DNA of 64,000 nt from Bin5 sp965200615 (GCA_965200615.1 OZ241377.1:3596001-3660000); one strand, 5' to 3'; positions 54,013 through 63,307 are shown, counted from the stretch's first letter. Numbers and translations are program-made. Notes: a model not told the origin generated them from the letters alone.

Positions 54013-54786
54013 ATGCAATCCAATTTCGTACTGGAAAAACTGCGACGCGGCGAGAAAACTTTCGGTAGTTTCCTGGGGATGGGAAGTCCGACTGTCGCTG
54101 AACTCCTGGCCTACGCCGGCTGCGAGTGGCTGTTGATCGAGATGGAGCATAATGGCCTAGACATGGCCCAAGTTGAGCACATCCTGATGGCCGTGAAGGG
54201 GACGGATACAGTTCCGTTAGTCCGCATCCCGTCGGCAGATCCGGTCTTCATCCAGAGATCGCTGGACATTGGCGGAATGGGGATTGCTGTGCCGATGGTC
54301 AGGACCGTTGCCGAGGCCGAGGCAATCGTGCGCGCCTCCCGCTACCCTCCTGAGGGCAAGCGCAGTTTCGGCCCGCTGCGGGCATCCCGTTACACGGTGG
54401 AATACGAGGCGTATTTCGAGAAGGCCAACGAGAGTATACTGATCATGCTGATCATCGAGACGCCGGAAGCGGTCGAGAACCTGGAAGAGATTGCCAGTGT
54501 TCCGGGCATCGACGCGCTGTTTATCGGCGCCTTTGATCTCTGCCTCTCCATGGGTCTGAATCCGTTCGAGATGCCCCTGCCGGAGATAGATGCAGTGATG
54601 GAGAAGGCTCTGGAGGTTGGCCGGACTTGCGGTGTGGGAGTAGGCGCCGGCGCAGGCAGCCCGGAGGAGTTACGGACCCTGGCGGCGCAGGGCTTTACGT
54701 TCTTGAGCTATGGACCGGACTACAAACTATTGGTTGACGCCATCCGACCCGGAATAGAGGCTTTCAGGCAGGTCGGGAGTGCCTGA
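54013..54786 (+). CDS. HpcH/HpaI-family class II aldolase
   Basis: A 257-aa metal-dependent aldolase of the HpaI/GarL/RhmA group, splitting 2-keto-3-deoxy acids into pyruvate and an aldehyde. Visible are the catalytic GSPTVAELLAYAGCEWLLIEMEHN, VRIP, the metal ligand Glu in IIETPEAVENL and the Asp in FIGAFDLCLSMG. ATG 54013 has a GGAGG-like ribosome site; the frame is open to 53956. Dehydratase plus aldolase are both present in the window, the pattern of a non-phosphorylated sugar-acid route. Confidence 0.87.
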   Translation: MQSNFVLEKLRRGEKTFGSFLGMGSPTVAELLAYAGCEWLLIEMEHNGLDMAQVEHILMAVKGTDTVPLVRIPSADPVFIQRSLDIGGMGIAVPMVRTVAEAEAIVRASRYPPEGKRSFGPLRASRYTVEYEAYFEKANESILIMLIIETPEAVENLEEIASVPGIDALFIGAFDLCLSMGLNPFEMPLPEIDAVMEKALEVGRTCGVGVGAGAGSPEELRTLAAQGFTFLSYGPDYKLLVDAIRPGIEAFRQVGSA

Positions 54787-54806
54787 TTCGGAATCTGAGA
54801 AGGCAG

Positions 54807-54840
54807 TCCCTACCGGCGCATCACTCCTTGCCGGCAGGGA
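54807..54840. terminator. Bidirectional hairpin after the aldolase
   Basis: TCCCTACCGGC pairs with GCCGGCAGGGA (one mismatch), with a 12-nt loop, between convergent genes. No clear T-run. Confidence 0.45.
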
Positions 54841-54860
54841 ACCGCTATAAGGAAGCGAAT

Positions 54861-55829
54861 CTATACCGCCAGCGCTACGGCCCGAACTTCACCGAATTCG
54901 CGTTCCAGCTTCGTCCAGGAGTGCCCGCGATCGGTGCTGCGGTAGAGTTGACCGGCCACACTGTAGGCCACGATCCAGTCAGGCAGCGCGGGGTTATGGG
55001 AGACCGCCCAGATGGTGCTGTTGGCCACGCCGCCCAGGTCGGCTCGTTCCCACGTTTTGCCCAGGTCGTTGCTGTGGAAGAGCCCCCCTTCGTCACCTGG
55101 AGGTCCGTTGCCAGCGCCTACCCAGATACGGCTGTCTCCATTTGCCAGGTGAATGACCCCCCGACAATAGGGCCAGGGATAGTGATTCTTGACTTCAAGC
55201 GGCGTCCAGTTCTGCATATCGGTGGTAACGCAGACGTCGTTGTTGGTGGCCGCGACCAAGGTCTTGGGCGAGCCGGGCACAACGGCAAGGCCGTGGATAT
55301 CGAGGCTGGACAGGCCCTCGCTGCCTTCTCTCCAGGTATCGCCGCCGTCGCGGCTGATGCGCATGCCGTCGATTTCGATGCCGGCGTAGACCGTCTGCAA
55401 ATCTTCCGGATCGAAGAGAATGATGGTAACACGCGGCGTAATCGGAATGCCTTCGCACTCTTCCGCCAACTCAACGTCCAGTTTCTGCCACGAACTGCCG
55501 CCGTCCTGGGAACGGAAGAGGGCCGATGGGCAGGTCCCGGCGAAGATTGTATCCGGGTTTGAGGGATCTATGGCGAGCGCCCAGATTTCGAGATCGTTCA
55601 TAGGCGAATCAACCAGCGCCCAGGAGTCGCCGCCATCGTGAGTGCGGTAAACGCCGGCCTCCGTTCCCGCGTATAGAACGGCTGAATCGCCGGGATCTAT
55701 GGCGATGGCGCGGATATCCGACTCCATGAACAGGCCTTGGGAGGCCCGCTCCCAGGTGTCGCCGCCGTCGTGGCTGCGCCATACGCTCTGCCCGATTGTG
55801 CCAGTGTAAATGGTGGGATGTTCTGTCAC
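54861..55829 (-). CDS. Asp-box (BNR/sortilin-type) beta-propeller protein
   Basis: A 322-aa protein with six Asp-box repeats of the form S/T-x-D-x-G-x-(S/T)-W: SHDGGDTW, THDGGDSW, SQDGGSSW, SRDGGDTW, SNDLGKTW, STDRGHSW. Such propellers occur in glycosidases and in photosystem assembly or extracellular binding proteins. No signal peptide is seen, so it is probably cytosolic. A GTG at 55829 is preferred (MTEHPT...), 48 bp inside the open frame from 55877. The function is unknown. Confidence 0.75.
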   Translation of the reverse strand: MTEHPTIYTGTIGQSVWRSHDGGDTWERASQGLFMESDIRAIAIDPGDSAVLYAGTEAGVYRTHDGGDSWALVDSPMNDLEIWALAIDPSNPDTIFAGTCPSALFRSQDGGSSWQKLDVELAEECEGIPITPRVTIILFDPEDLQTVYAGIEIDGMRISRDGGDTWREGSEGLSSLDIHGLAVVPGSPKTLVAATNNDVCVTTDMQNWTPLEVKNHYPWPYCRGVIHLANGDSRIWVGAGNGPPGDEGGLFHSNDLGKTWERADLGGVANSTIWAVSHNPALPDWIVAYSVAGQLYRSTDRGHSWTKLEREFGEVRAVALAV

Positions 55830-56094
55830 TTTCTTACCTCCCCGTTTTCGTGACTGTCCTGGATCTTGTGTTTGCATTGCCGCAAGATAACCGCCGTTTC
55901 GTGTTTCGCGGCGGCGGCTCCGCTTGATCGAACGTTCAGAAACAGTTGGCCGCGAGGGCCGTGCCGTTGCAATCGACCAGCCCTATTCTACCCTTCCGGC
56001 ATTTCTGCCCGCCACTGCTGGAAATCTTCGCCTGTACTTCCAAGAATGTTGTCAAGCTCGCGTGTAAGCCAGGCGAATTGCCGCTCGAACCACT

Positions 56095-56394
56095 CTACAG
56101 GGAACCCGCCACCAGCAGCAGATATTCGCCCAGTCCGGCAAGCAGTTCGACAGGCCCACTCGCCATGAACGGGTTCGATTCCGCATTCACCTTCCTAAGT
56201 GGGTTCTGCCAAAGTTGCTCGAATTTCTCGTCAGCAATCGCAAAGCGAATATCGATATCGGAATAGGGACTGCCGCGTCCGTCTGCCAGACTTCCTACCA
56301 GCCAGACGAGGTCAAGAGCAGGAATCGTCTTCAGGTCCACAAGCCAGTTGCGGATCAGCGACCACTGACGAGCCGTCGCTTCTGTTTCGGGCAT
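56095..56394 (-). pseudogene. Truncated nucleotidyltransferase-fold protein
   Basis: A 99-aa frame with the nucleotidyltransferase signature WLVGSLADGRGSPYSDIDIRF (Gly-Ser then DxD). Usual family members are about 250 aa. The frame stops soon after the core, and the next frame downstream (about 56087 to 55985) gives EWFERQFAWLTRELDN..., a plausible C-terminal helix region, without a start. The gene looks truncated by a deletion or frameshift. It is not convincingly active. Confidence 0.5.
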
Positions 56395-56444
56395 TCTCGC
56401 CTCTGGTCTTATGACTTAGCCGGGAATTGAATGAGTCTGTATCA

Positions 56445-57218
56445 TCATCGCCGCGAGGAAGTTCCTCGCAATACTGCGCATTGGAAGGAGTGGCCCTCAT
56501 CGTCGATCTGCAGTGCCTCTCGCACCTCTTCAGGTGAAGCGTCGTAGAGCGCACGAATGGCAGAGCGATTGACTTCCGGCGTTTCCATGCGTTCGGTCCA
56601 CTCTTCGAAATGGAGAAAAATGCGATAGGGAAAGAAGACTTCCAGTCTGAAACCGGCCGCGGCAAAACGGTTGCTCCACTCTTCAAGCGTGTAGTCCCGC
56701 ACGTGGGAGGGATCCCGCAGCACTTCAATCGCGTTCAGGTACGTATCGCAGACCGGATCCCCGAATCCAAGTACGTCACTGAGGATGAACCGGCCGCCAT
56801 CCTTGAGAACGCGGCGAAACTCGCGCAGCGCTTTGCCCGGCCTGGCCCAATGATGCGCACTGTAACGGGACACGACGAGATCAAACGTAGAGTTGGGAAA
56901 AGGCAGGTTTTCCACGTCTCCCAGGCGAGTCCTGATGTTTGTCAGTCCCCGATCTCCTGCCAGAACTTCGACCTGATTCAGCATCGAGGCTGTGATATCG
57001 AGGGCTGTCACTTGGGCAACATGGGGCGCGAAGCTGGCGGCAGTGTGCCCTGCCCCGCAGCCCGCGTCCAAGACGCGTTCGCCGCCCTGCAGATTGGCGG
57101 CTTTCACCATTACCGGCAGATCCTCGCCCTGCGCATGCACTGCGCTCGTGAGATAGTTTGGCGCTACGCGCCCGAACTGCCTTTGCGCCGCGCCCTTCAG
57201 ATCGCTCTCGCTAGCCAT
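56445..57218 (-). CDS. Class I SAM-dependent methyltransferase (UbiE-like)
   Basis: A 257-aa methyltransferase of the Methyltransf_11 type. Motif I is VLDAGCGAGHTAASFA, and the motif for the acidic residue is VTALDIT; LVVSRYSAHHWARP and RRVLKDGGRFILSDVLG are conserved blocks. The substrate is unknown. It lies 21 bp upstream of the truncated... no: 50 bp downstream of it is the nucleotidyltransferase remnant, and 21 bp upstream ends the M20 peptidase, all on the minus strand. Confidence 0.85.
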   Translation of the reverse strand: MASESDLKGAAQRQFGRVAPNYLTSAVHAQGEDLPVMVKAANLQGGERVLDAGCGAGHTAASFAPHVAQVTALDITASMLNQVEVLAGDRGLTNIRTRLGDVENLPFPNSTFDLVVSRYSAHHWARPGKALREFRRVLKDGGRFILSDVLGFGDPVCDTYLNAIEVLRDPSHVRDYTLEEWSNRFAAAGFRLEVFFPYRIFLHFEEWTERMETPEVNRSAIRALYDASPEEVREALQIDDEGHSFQCAVLRGTSSRR

Positions 57219-57239
57219 TGTCTACTTTCCAAACAAGCG

Positions 57240-58589
57240 TCATGCCGCGCCGTCCTGCCCGTACCGTTCTATTACCGTTGACATTGCCTGAAGCCCAAAC
57301 TCCAACGCTTCCACGGGCACGCGCTCATCGGCCGCATGGACGGTCGCGCTGAAGTTTGTGCCAGGGGGCAGTTTCATCGGCAGGAACCCGTAGTTCTGGA
57401 TGCCCAACCGGGAGAACATGCGCCCGTCGGTGAAGCCGCCCACCATTGAGGGAATGACCACGCCGTCCGGGTCGAGTTCTTCCACAATACCTTTCAGCAA
57501 CGGGAACAGACCCATGTTGACGCCGGCCTCACCAGGGTCGTGGCGGATGATTTCAAAGGACAGGTCATCGCCCAGCAGCTCATGCAGTTCGAAAATGAGG
57601 TCGTCGGATGTAAAGCCAGGCAGAACCCGACCGTCCAGTTCCAGAAGGATTTCACTTGGGATGACGTTCGTCTTGATGCCGCCGCCAACGACAGTGGCAT
57701 TGACGGTGTTGTGGAGCAGGGCGTCAAAGCTGCGGGCCTGGGGCAGTCCATCCGCAAGCATCTGATCGAGTTGGGCGTCGGTGCGATCCGGGTCCAGGAG
57801 CGCCAAGGCCGCGGAAGCCAAATGGTCGGGCGCGTGCTCGGCAAGAGCCGGAAGCATCTGCTCCATGACCGGAGTGACGTGCACCGGCAGTCGGTTGCTA
57901 TTGAGGGTCGTCAGGACCTTGCCCAGCCGGGCCATCGCGCCGTCGCGCAGCGGAGTCGAGCCGTGTCCCCCCGGGCCGGAGAGACGCGTGCGGAGCCAGC
58001 AAACCTGCTTTTCCGCAACCATGAGAGGATAGAAGCGCTGATCGCCCATGTACTGTGCGCTTCCCCCTCCTTCGCCGATGGCGTACTTTGCGCCCTCGAA
58101 CTGCTCAGGATGTTCCTCGGTCAGAAAGCGGGCGCCGTAGTCGCTGCCGGCTTCCTCATCGCTCATTATCGTCAGGATAACGTCGCCGGCGGGCTTGCGC
58201 CCTTCGGCGGCAGCGCGTAGTACCGCGCAGGTCATCATCGTGACGCCGCTTTTCATGTCCAGGCTGCCGCGACCCCAGACGATCCCGTCGATCAGATTCG
58301 CGGCGAAGGGATCGTGTTTCCAGGTCTGATTAGCGGTCGTGACCACATCGACGTGGCCCTGCAATACCAGCCCTGGCGCTTCGCCCCGGCCGGGTAGCCG
58401 GGTTACCAGGTTCGGTCTGTTCGCATCTTTCGCCAGTAAAGTCGTGGTCAGACCGCCTTCCTGCAGCAACTGATCCAGAAAGCCGATGCACTCGGCTTCG
58501 TTTCCAAGAGGATTCGTCGTGTCGTAGCGGACCAACGTGCGCAGCAGGTCGGTCGGCCGCTTGTAGATCGGAGTGGTCATGGCGCTCAT
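57240..58589 (-). CDS. M20-family zinc metallopeptidase/deacylase
   Basis: A 449-aa cytosolic amidohydrolase of the M20/M25/M40 group. Zinc ligands: H79 with D81 in GHVDVV, D111 in WGRGSLDMKSG, E145-E146 in SDEEAGSD, and a late His in TVHAADE(R)VPV. The dimerisation domain has LSGPGGHGST. ArgE/DapE, carboxypeptidase and aminoacylase share this pattern; which is unclear. The methyltransferase follows 21 bp downstream. Confidence 0.87.
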   Translation of the reverse strand: MSAMTTPIYKRPTDLLRTLVRYDTTNPLGNEAECIGFLDQLLQEGGLTTTLLAKDANRPNLVTRLPGRGEAPGLVLQGHVDVVTTANQTWKHDPFAANLIDGIVWGRGSLDMKSGVTMMTCAVLRAAAEGRKPAGDVILTIMSDEEAGSDYGARFLTEEHPEQFEGAKYAIGEGGGSAQYMGDQRFYPLMVAEKQVCWLRTRLSGPGGHGSTPLRDGAMARLGKVLTTLNSNRLPVHVTPVMEQMLPALAEHAPDHLASAALALLDPDRTDAQLDQMLADGLPQARSFDALLHNTVNATVVGGGIKTNVIPSEILLELDGRVLPGFTSDDLIFELHELLGDDLSFEIIRHDPGEAGVNMGLFPLLKGIVEELDPDGVVIPSMVGGFTDGRMFSRLGIQNYGFLPMKLPPGTNFSATVHAADERVPVEALEFGLQAMSTVIERYGQDGAA

Positions 58590-59139
58590 TTCTTCTCTAA
58601 CTTTAGCAGCCCCGTCTATCAGCCGCAGCCGTAGTCCAGCGATGCGACAGGACTCGGGCAGAAGTATGAGACTATCGCAACAAGCCTATCGTAAGCGGCC
58701 CGGAACAGCAAGACCGTTATGCGGCCATAGGCAGTTCCGGCGGCGCCCTGCGCCGCGGCCGGGGCTCCTGGGCCTGCCCCCTGACATTGAACCTCGCACA
58801 AGGACGGCTACGCTAGCGCGCCTTATGCAGGAACAGTTTCCAATGCAATCTTATTTTTTTGTCCAAATTTGCGATGCTTTCGTCTGTTCCTGCTATTGCC
58901 CAGGAGTGGCGGCAGGCTGAAATGGCGCCAACAGGGCTACTCCAGGGGGTTCTGGCACGCGAGCGCTTGCATCGCGGATTCATCTCGCGACGTTACGCGT
59001 TCTTTGAAGTCAGACCATGCCAAGGGAATTCAGATTCGACTCAACCGGTAAGGCGCCAGTCGCCGGCCAAGCACGTGCAGCTGAAGCGTTCCAAAAAGGG
59101 CAACGGGAAAAGGGATAGACACCGCCTCCACGCCGCAAG
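58590..59139. other. Intergenic region, no gene recognised
   Basis: About 550 bp between the M20 peptidase and the convergent-side PhyH gene. Only short frames without family features; no promoter or repeat stands out. Confidence 0.5.
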
Positions 59140-60021
59140 TCACAAGCTGCGATTCTCAAGCGAGTAGGCGTGGTTCTCCCCACCTATCTGCCACACACCC
59201 CGGAACAACGATCGACGCTTGGGGGGCATCGCCTCAATGATCTCATGTTCGAGATTGAGCCGGTGCCACTGCGCCCAAAGGGAGTTGTAGCAATTGAAAA
59301 CCGCACAACGAGGATTGTCCGGGTTAGTCCAGTCGTTGGCCGCGTGGAGCAGACTTTCGGTGAAAATGACCGCCGACCCGGCCGGGCAGCTATAGTCCTC
59401 CATCATCTCCCGAATGCTGTTTTCCCAGGAAGAGTCGCTGATGTTGGGGCGGTAGCGGTCGGGGCCGCCGTAACTGAAATGGGCCTTGTGAGATCCACTG
59501 AGGAAGGACGTGCCGCCCTGCCCTGCCTTGACCTCCTCAAGCTCCCATACCACGCGCGTGAGACCGGCGAATATTTTGCCGCCCACCGCCTGATAGCGCA
59601 TCGCGTTTGCCTGTTGCGGCGGGCGCACCACGTGCGGCAACCCGCCATCCCGGCGCGCCTGCTTGCTCCAACCCGGCGGCCGAACCGTGATAAAGGAGTT
59701 CTCGCAGCGGAAGGGGTAATAGTCGTCTGAAAGGAAGGGCTCTTCTGCCAGGATTTCAGCCAGAATCCCTGCGACGGCAGGGTGATCGAGCAGGGTCTGG
59801 AGGGTCCCTTGAAACGACTGGCTGGGATTAGTCGCCTGCTGATTTTTCGCTATATCCGCTGTATAGGCCTCTGCCTTCATCGCCCCGATTTCGTCCTGCG
59901 TAAGCACACCGGGGAGCAGGATCCAGCCGCGCAGATCAAAGAAGAATTTCTGTTCTTCTGTCATCGGGATTGGGGTTGATTTTAAGGATTTCAACTGTTT
60001 CCTCCGCGAACTGCCGGTCAA
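59140..60021 (-). CDS. PhyH-family protein, atypical metal site
   Basis: A 293-aa protein of the phytanoyl-CoA dioxygenase superfamily. The core around GSHKAHFSYG and the distal His226 in ESLLHAANDW are recognisable. The first metal ligand region reads GGLPHVVRPP (His130) with no HxD, unlike the other PhyH genes in this window, so iron binding or activity may differ. The conserved Arg near 238 is present. Start at 60021; an internal ATG (residue 20) is an alternative. It flanks the IS element, which begins 170 bp to its right. Confidence 0.72.
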   Translation of the reverse strand: MTGSSRRKQLKSLKSTPIPMTEEQKFFFDLRGWILLPGVLTQDEIGAMKAEAYTADIAKNQQATNPSQSFQGTLQTLLDHPAVAGILAEILAEEPFLSDDYYPFRCENSFITVRPPGWSKQARRDGGLPHVVRPPQQANAMRYQAVGGKIFAGLTRVVWELEEVKAGQGGTSFLSGSHKAHFSYGGPDRYRPNISDSSWENSIREMMEDYSCPAGSAVIFTESLLHAANDWTNPDNPRCAVFNCYNSLWAQWHRLNLEHEIIEAMPPKRRSLFRGVWQIGGENHAYSLENRSL

Positions 60022-60190
60022 TACACAAGTGCCTTCATCCAGGCATCATGTTCCAGTCTACCCTCACACCCGTGAACACGATAACCTGGATGAAATAACG
60101 TTGCCTCACCACAAACAACACGATGAGTAGACTCTTCTGCAATCAGGGGGAACGTTCGGTCGGCTTCAGGATCGAACTACGGTTTTGTTA

Positions 60191-60206
60191 GAAGCTGTTT
60201 GAAAAG
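60191..60206. repeat. IS left terminal inverted repeat
   Basis: GAAGCTGTTTGAAAAG, matching the complement of the right end with one mismatch (C/T). Confidence 0.8.
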
Positions 60207-60208
60207 GG

Positions 60209-61022
60209 TCAATTGGGTGCCAGGCGGCGTACCATGAGACGAATCATAGCGATATGGATAAAGGCGACACTGCTTTCGGGCAGTCGTTCATAGTCTTTAC
60301 AGAGGCGACGATTGAGGCCAAGCCAAGCGAAGGTGCGCTCCACCACCCAACGACGGGGCAATACGGAGAAACCTTTTTGTTCTTGCGGGCGGAGGACAGG
60401 TTGAAGGCGGAAGCGAAAACGCTGCGCAACCCATCTCTGCAAAGAGCCGCGATAGGCGCCGTCAACCCAGATAAGACGCAGTTTCTGGCCGAAACCGCAG
60501 CCTCGTCTGAGCAGTTGCCGTGCCCCATCGCGGTCAGGCAGGTCGGCAGCAGTGACCAGGACGGCCAATGTGAGTCCCAGCGTATCGACAAGAAGATGCC
60601 GTTTCCGTCCCGTGATGCGTTTACCGCCATCGTAGCCTCGCACACCTGCCGGTGTATGGCCAGTCTTGACTGTCTGACTATCGATACTGCCAGCCGTTGG
60701 ATGCTTGTGTCGTCCGCTTCGATGACGAACCCGCACTCTGAGCGTGTCATGCAACCTGCGCCAGGCGCCATCGTCCCGCCACTGCCTGAAGTAGGTGTAA
60801 ACACTCTGCCCTCTGCCACGGCGGAAAATCACTCGGCAGCATCCGCCACTGGATGCCACCCACAGTCAGGTAGAGAATGGCATCAACCACCAGACGCATA
60901 TCCAGGCTGCGTGGTCGCCCGCCCGGTTTGGCTGCGGGAATCAGATGCTGGATAATAAGCCACTGGCTGTCAGTCAAATCTGTTGGGTATCGTTTTGTTT
61001 TCACAGAGACTACGTATACCAC
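60209..61022 (-). pseudogene. IS5-family transposase, frameshifted
   Basis: Two overlapping frames carry the transposase. The first (61022-60747) has the DUF4096-type N-terminus (LTDSQWLIIQHLIP, GGIQWRMLPSDFPPWQ). The second (to 60209) has the DDE domain (IDSQTVKTGHT, GYDGGKRITGRKRHLLVD, RWVVERTFAWL). The correct join 'DFPPWQ-SVYTYF' is broken by what looks like a 7-bp tandem duplication (GCAGAGG repeated), not by a slippery A-run. Without it the frame is continuous. The gene is therefore probably dead rather than using programmed frameshifting. Confidence 0.8.
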
Positions 61023-61042
61023 AATTTGGCCGACAGCCTTTA

Positions 61043-61058
61043 CTTTTCAAACAGCCTC
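61043..61058. repeat. IS right terminal inverted repeat
   Basis: CTTTTCAAACAGCCTC, the imperfect complement of the left end. Confidence 0.8.
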
Positions 61059-61106
61059 TGAGGGTTTGCCGCATCGCAGTGTGCGTTCCATATGAGGATT
61101 TGAGGA

Positions 61107-62465
61107 ATGAGACAATTCCGTCATTTTCAACGAAGAGCTCGTAGTGTCTCCCTTGTCATGCTCCTGCTGGGCCTGTCTGGGATATTAGGTGGGTGCGGTC
61201 GAGACAGGGAGGAAGAGTTCCTGTTTGCGCCGGACAGCCCGCCGGTCACACTCACCTATGTAGCGCCTGGGAATTCCATCTTCAACGAGCCGGAGCAGGT
61301 AGCCATCGAACGCTTTCAGGAACTGGCGCCGAGCATACAGATCGACCGCCAGTCCTACGGTTTCAACGCCGGCAACTATCTGCTTGACACGCCGCCACCC
61401 GACGTGATGCTGATGTGGGACGGCAATGAACTCCGCAGCGCAGCTGCCCTGGGGTTGCTGTCCGACGTCTCGGACGTCTGGACCGAGGGAAACTTCACCG
61501 AAGCTTACGGCAGACGGTTCCGAGACATGAGCCGTTTCGATGGCACGTTGCGATTCGTACCGGCGGGCTTCAATTGGACCGGGATCTATTACAACAAAGA
61601 GGTCTTCGAACAGTTCGGCTTCACGCCGCCGGCTACTTGGGAGGAATTTGAACTGATCTGTGACACGCTACTGGCAAACGGTATAACACCCATGTCACTG
61701 GCAGGTCAGAACCCCTTTATCAGCATCCTGTGGTTCGACTATCTGAATTTGCGGCTGAACGGCCCGGAGTTCCACCGCGACCTGATTGCGGGGCGAGTGG
61801 ACTTCCACGACGTACGAATTGCCCAAGTGTGGGAGTTCTGGAAATCGCTGCTGGATCGGGGCTACTTCGTAGAAAGCCCGGGCAGCACTTCGGAGATGAA
61901 CAGCATGACTGCGCTGATCCGCGGGGACGGCGACAGTCCACTCTCCTGGGAGAAGGCTGTGATGGCTTTAGCGCCCCAATTCAGCCTGGGCGACCTGCCG
62001 CCGGTATTTGCAGAGGAACTCGACTTTTTTCAGTTCCCTCAGATTGATCCCGACCTTCCAACAGGGGAGGTCTCAGTTGTGTTCGGCTACGTCATACCTG
62101 CCGATGCGCCGTACCGGGCTGAAGCAGGCGCTTTTGTGGGCTTCATGGGCTCGGCCGAAGCGCACGAGTTGCAGCTCGCGCGCATCGGCGAGGCTGAAAC
62201 GAACATCGGCTATGTACCGGTACATCGCGAGCTTGATCGAGACCTTCTCTCGGCGGCGGAGAAAGGTGACCAGGTCGTGGCCGGAGCCGACGAAATCAGC
62301 CCTCCGCTGTTTCTCGTGCTGCCCGACAGCATGAGGGCCAGCTTCAACCAGGTATTGAGAAGACTGTTCCTGGCTACGAGAAACCCCTTGGAGGTCGCTG
62401 AAATACAGGCCCTATTGGAGGAAGGGCGCCAGAGAGCAGTTCAAAACGGTGAGTTTCCGCAGTAG
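61107..62465 (+). CDS. ABC transporter solute-binding lipoprotein (family 1)
   Basis: A 452-aa extracellular sugar-type binding lipoprotein. Signal peptide with lipobox LGGC (Cys30). The segment YVAPGNSIFNEPEQVAIERFQELAP and the PPATWEEFELICDTLLANGITPM block are typical of SBP_bac_1 proteins. No permease or ATPase gene is adjacent. Its start is only 49 bp after the IS right end, so the promoter is either in or beyond the element or has been replaced. It might pair with the orphan ATPase at 29282. Confidence 0.88.
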   Translation: MRQFRHFQRRARSVSLVMLLLGLSGILGGCGRDREEEFLFAPDSPPVTLTYVAPGNSIFNEPEQVAIERFQELAPSIQIDRQSYGFNAGNYLLDTPPPDVMLMWDGNELRSAAALGLLSDVSDVWTEGNFTEAYGRRFRDMSRFDGTLRFVPAGFNWTGIYYNKEVFEQFGFTPPATWEEFELICDTLLANGITPMSLAGQNPFISILWFDYLNLRLNGPEFHRDLIAGRVDFHDVRIAQVWEFWKSLLDRGYFVESPGSTSEMNSMTALIRGDGDSPLSWEKAVMALAPQFSLGDLPPVFAEELDFFQFPQIDPDLPTGEVSVVFGYVIPADAPYRAEAGAFVGFMGSAEAHELQLARIGEAETNIGYVPVHRELDRDLLSAAEKGDQVVAGADEISPPLFLVLPDSMRASFNQVLRRLFLATRNPLEVAEIQALLEEGRQRAVQNGEFPQ

Positions 62466-62518
62466 AGCTCGCCTTCAGTCTTCGGCGCGCCGGTCTCCTG
62501 CGTACCATAACTCTCAAA

Positions 62519-63307
62519 TCAGTTCGCAAGTGCTTCTTCTGTCTGACTTTCCATCGCCTCTCGGATGCCGGGCCATTCCCGCCAGATATCAGTGTAGCCC
62601 GCCTTTTCGTTGCCCTCCACCTCTTTGTGTCGAAGTCGACAGATGACCGCCTGGCGAACGTTGGGTGACGCGTTGGGTCCGCCTGTGTGGAACATCAGGT
62701 AGTGGGCAAGAATCAGGTCGCCGGCCTCTGCGGTGACCATCACGGGCCCCTCCGGCAGCGGAATATCGGGCCTGCCGTTGACCAATACTTCATGGCCGTT
62801 CGCCTTGAAATATTCCTCGAAGGCCCGGTGTGATTTGGGCCAGACCGTGAAGTTGCCGGCATTCGTCTCAAGCAGGTCCTCCAAATACACGACGGCGAAG
62901 GCCGTGAATCCGCGATTGTAGTACCCTTTGGGCATGCCGTTGGTGCCGCTGCCGATGCCGTCTATGTGGCCGCGCGGCTCCGGTGCATCTTCGCCTAACG
63001 GGAGCGGGAAACGGGGATACGGTTTGGCCTGAACGATGGGTACGACGTTTCCCTCCCCCATCAGTTCCTCGGCGATTTCAATGACAGGGGACTTGTTGAA
63101 CAGATCCAAAATAACCGGCGCGCGCAGCAGTTCAGCACAGAAGAAGGCGGAACGATTGTTTTCCATATCCTCGCCGCCGAGTCCAACCTCGCCAATGGAG
63201 TGGTTTACGGCGCGCAGCGCTTCATTGATCAGCACTTTGGGCACGACGCCGGGTATTTTCACGTAGCCCTCTTCAAAAAACTGGCGCTTCTGGGCAAGAG
63301 TTAGCAC
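62519..63307 (-). CDS. PhyH-family oxygenase
   Basis: A 262-aa Fe(II)/2-oxoglutarate oxygenase with all ligands: HxD in RGHIDGIG (H114, D116), distal His207 in LMFHTGGPN, Arg218. A full-length, compact member. It is convergent with the binding-lipoprotein gene and divergent from the SDR gene, about 225 bp away. Confidence 0.88.
   Translation of the reverse strand: MLTLAQKRQFFEEGYVKIPGVVPKVLINEALRAVNHSIGEVGLGGEDMENNRSAFFCAELLRAPVILDLFNKSPVIEIAEELMGEGNVVPIVQAKPYPRFPLPLGEDAPEPRGHIDGIGSGTNGMPKGYYNRGFTAFAVVYLEDLLETNAGNFTVWPKSHRAFEEYFKANGHEVLVNGRPDIPLPEGPVMVTAEAGDLILAHYLMFHTGGPNASPNVRQAVICRLRHKEVEGNEKAGYTDIWREWPGIREAMESQTEEALAN

Larger units (their letters stand above)
60191..61058 (-). mobile_element. 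IS5-family insertion sequence (IS427-like), 868 bp
   Basis: A single-transposase insertion sequence bounded by 16-bp terminal inverted repeats with one mismatch, holding the DUF4096-type and DDE domains of IS5-family elements of the IS427 group. No target-site duplication is evident at the junctions. The transposase is interrupted by a frameshift, so this copy is probably immobile. Confidence 0.8.

Noticed and set aside
58619..58801. 60-codon minus-strand frame in the 58.6-59.1 kb gap
   Set aside because: Ala/Gly/Pro-rich in one half, no start context or family resemblance.
60747..60859. Programmed -1 frameshift in the IS transposase
   Set aside because: No A/T-rich slippery heptamer at the junction; a 7-bp duplication explains it better.
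60180..61070. Target-site duplication flanking the IS
   Set aside because: The bases next to both inverted repeats do not match over 2-8 bp.
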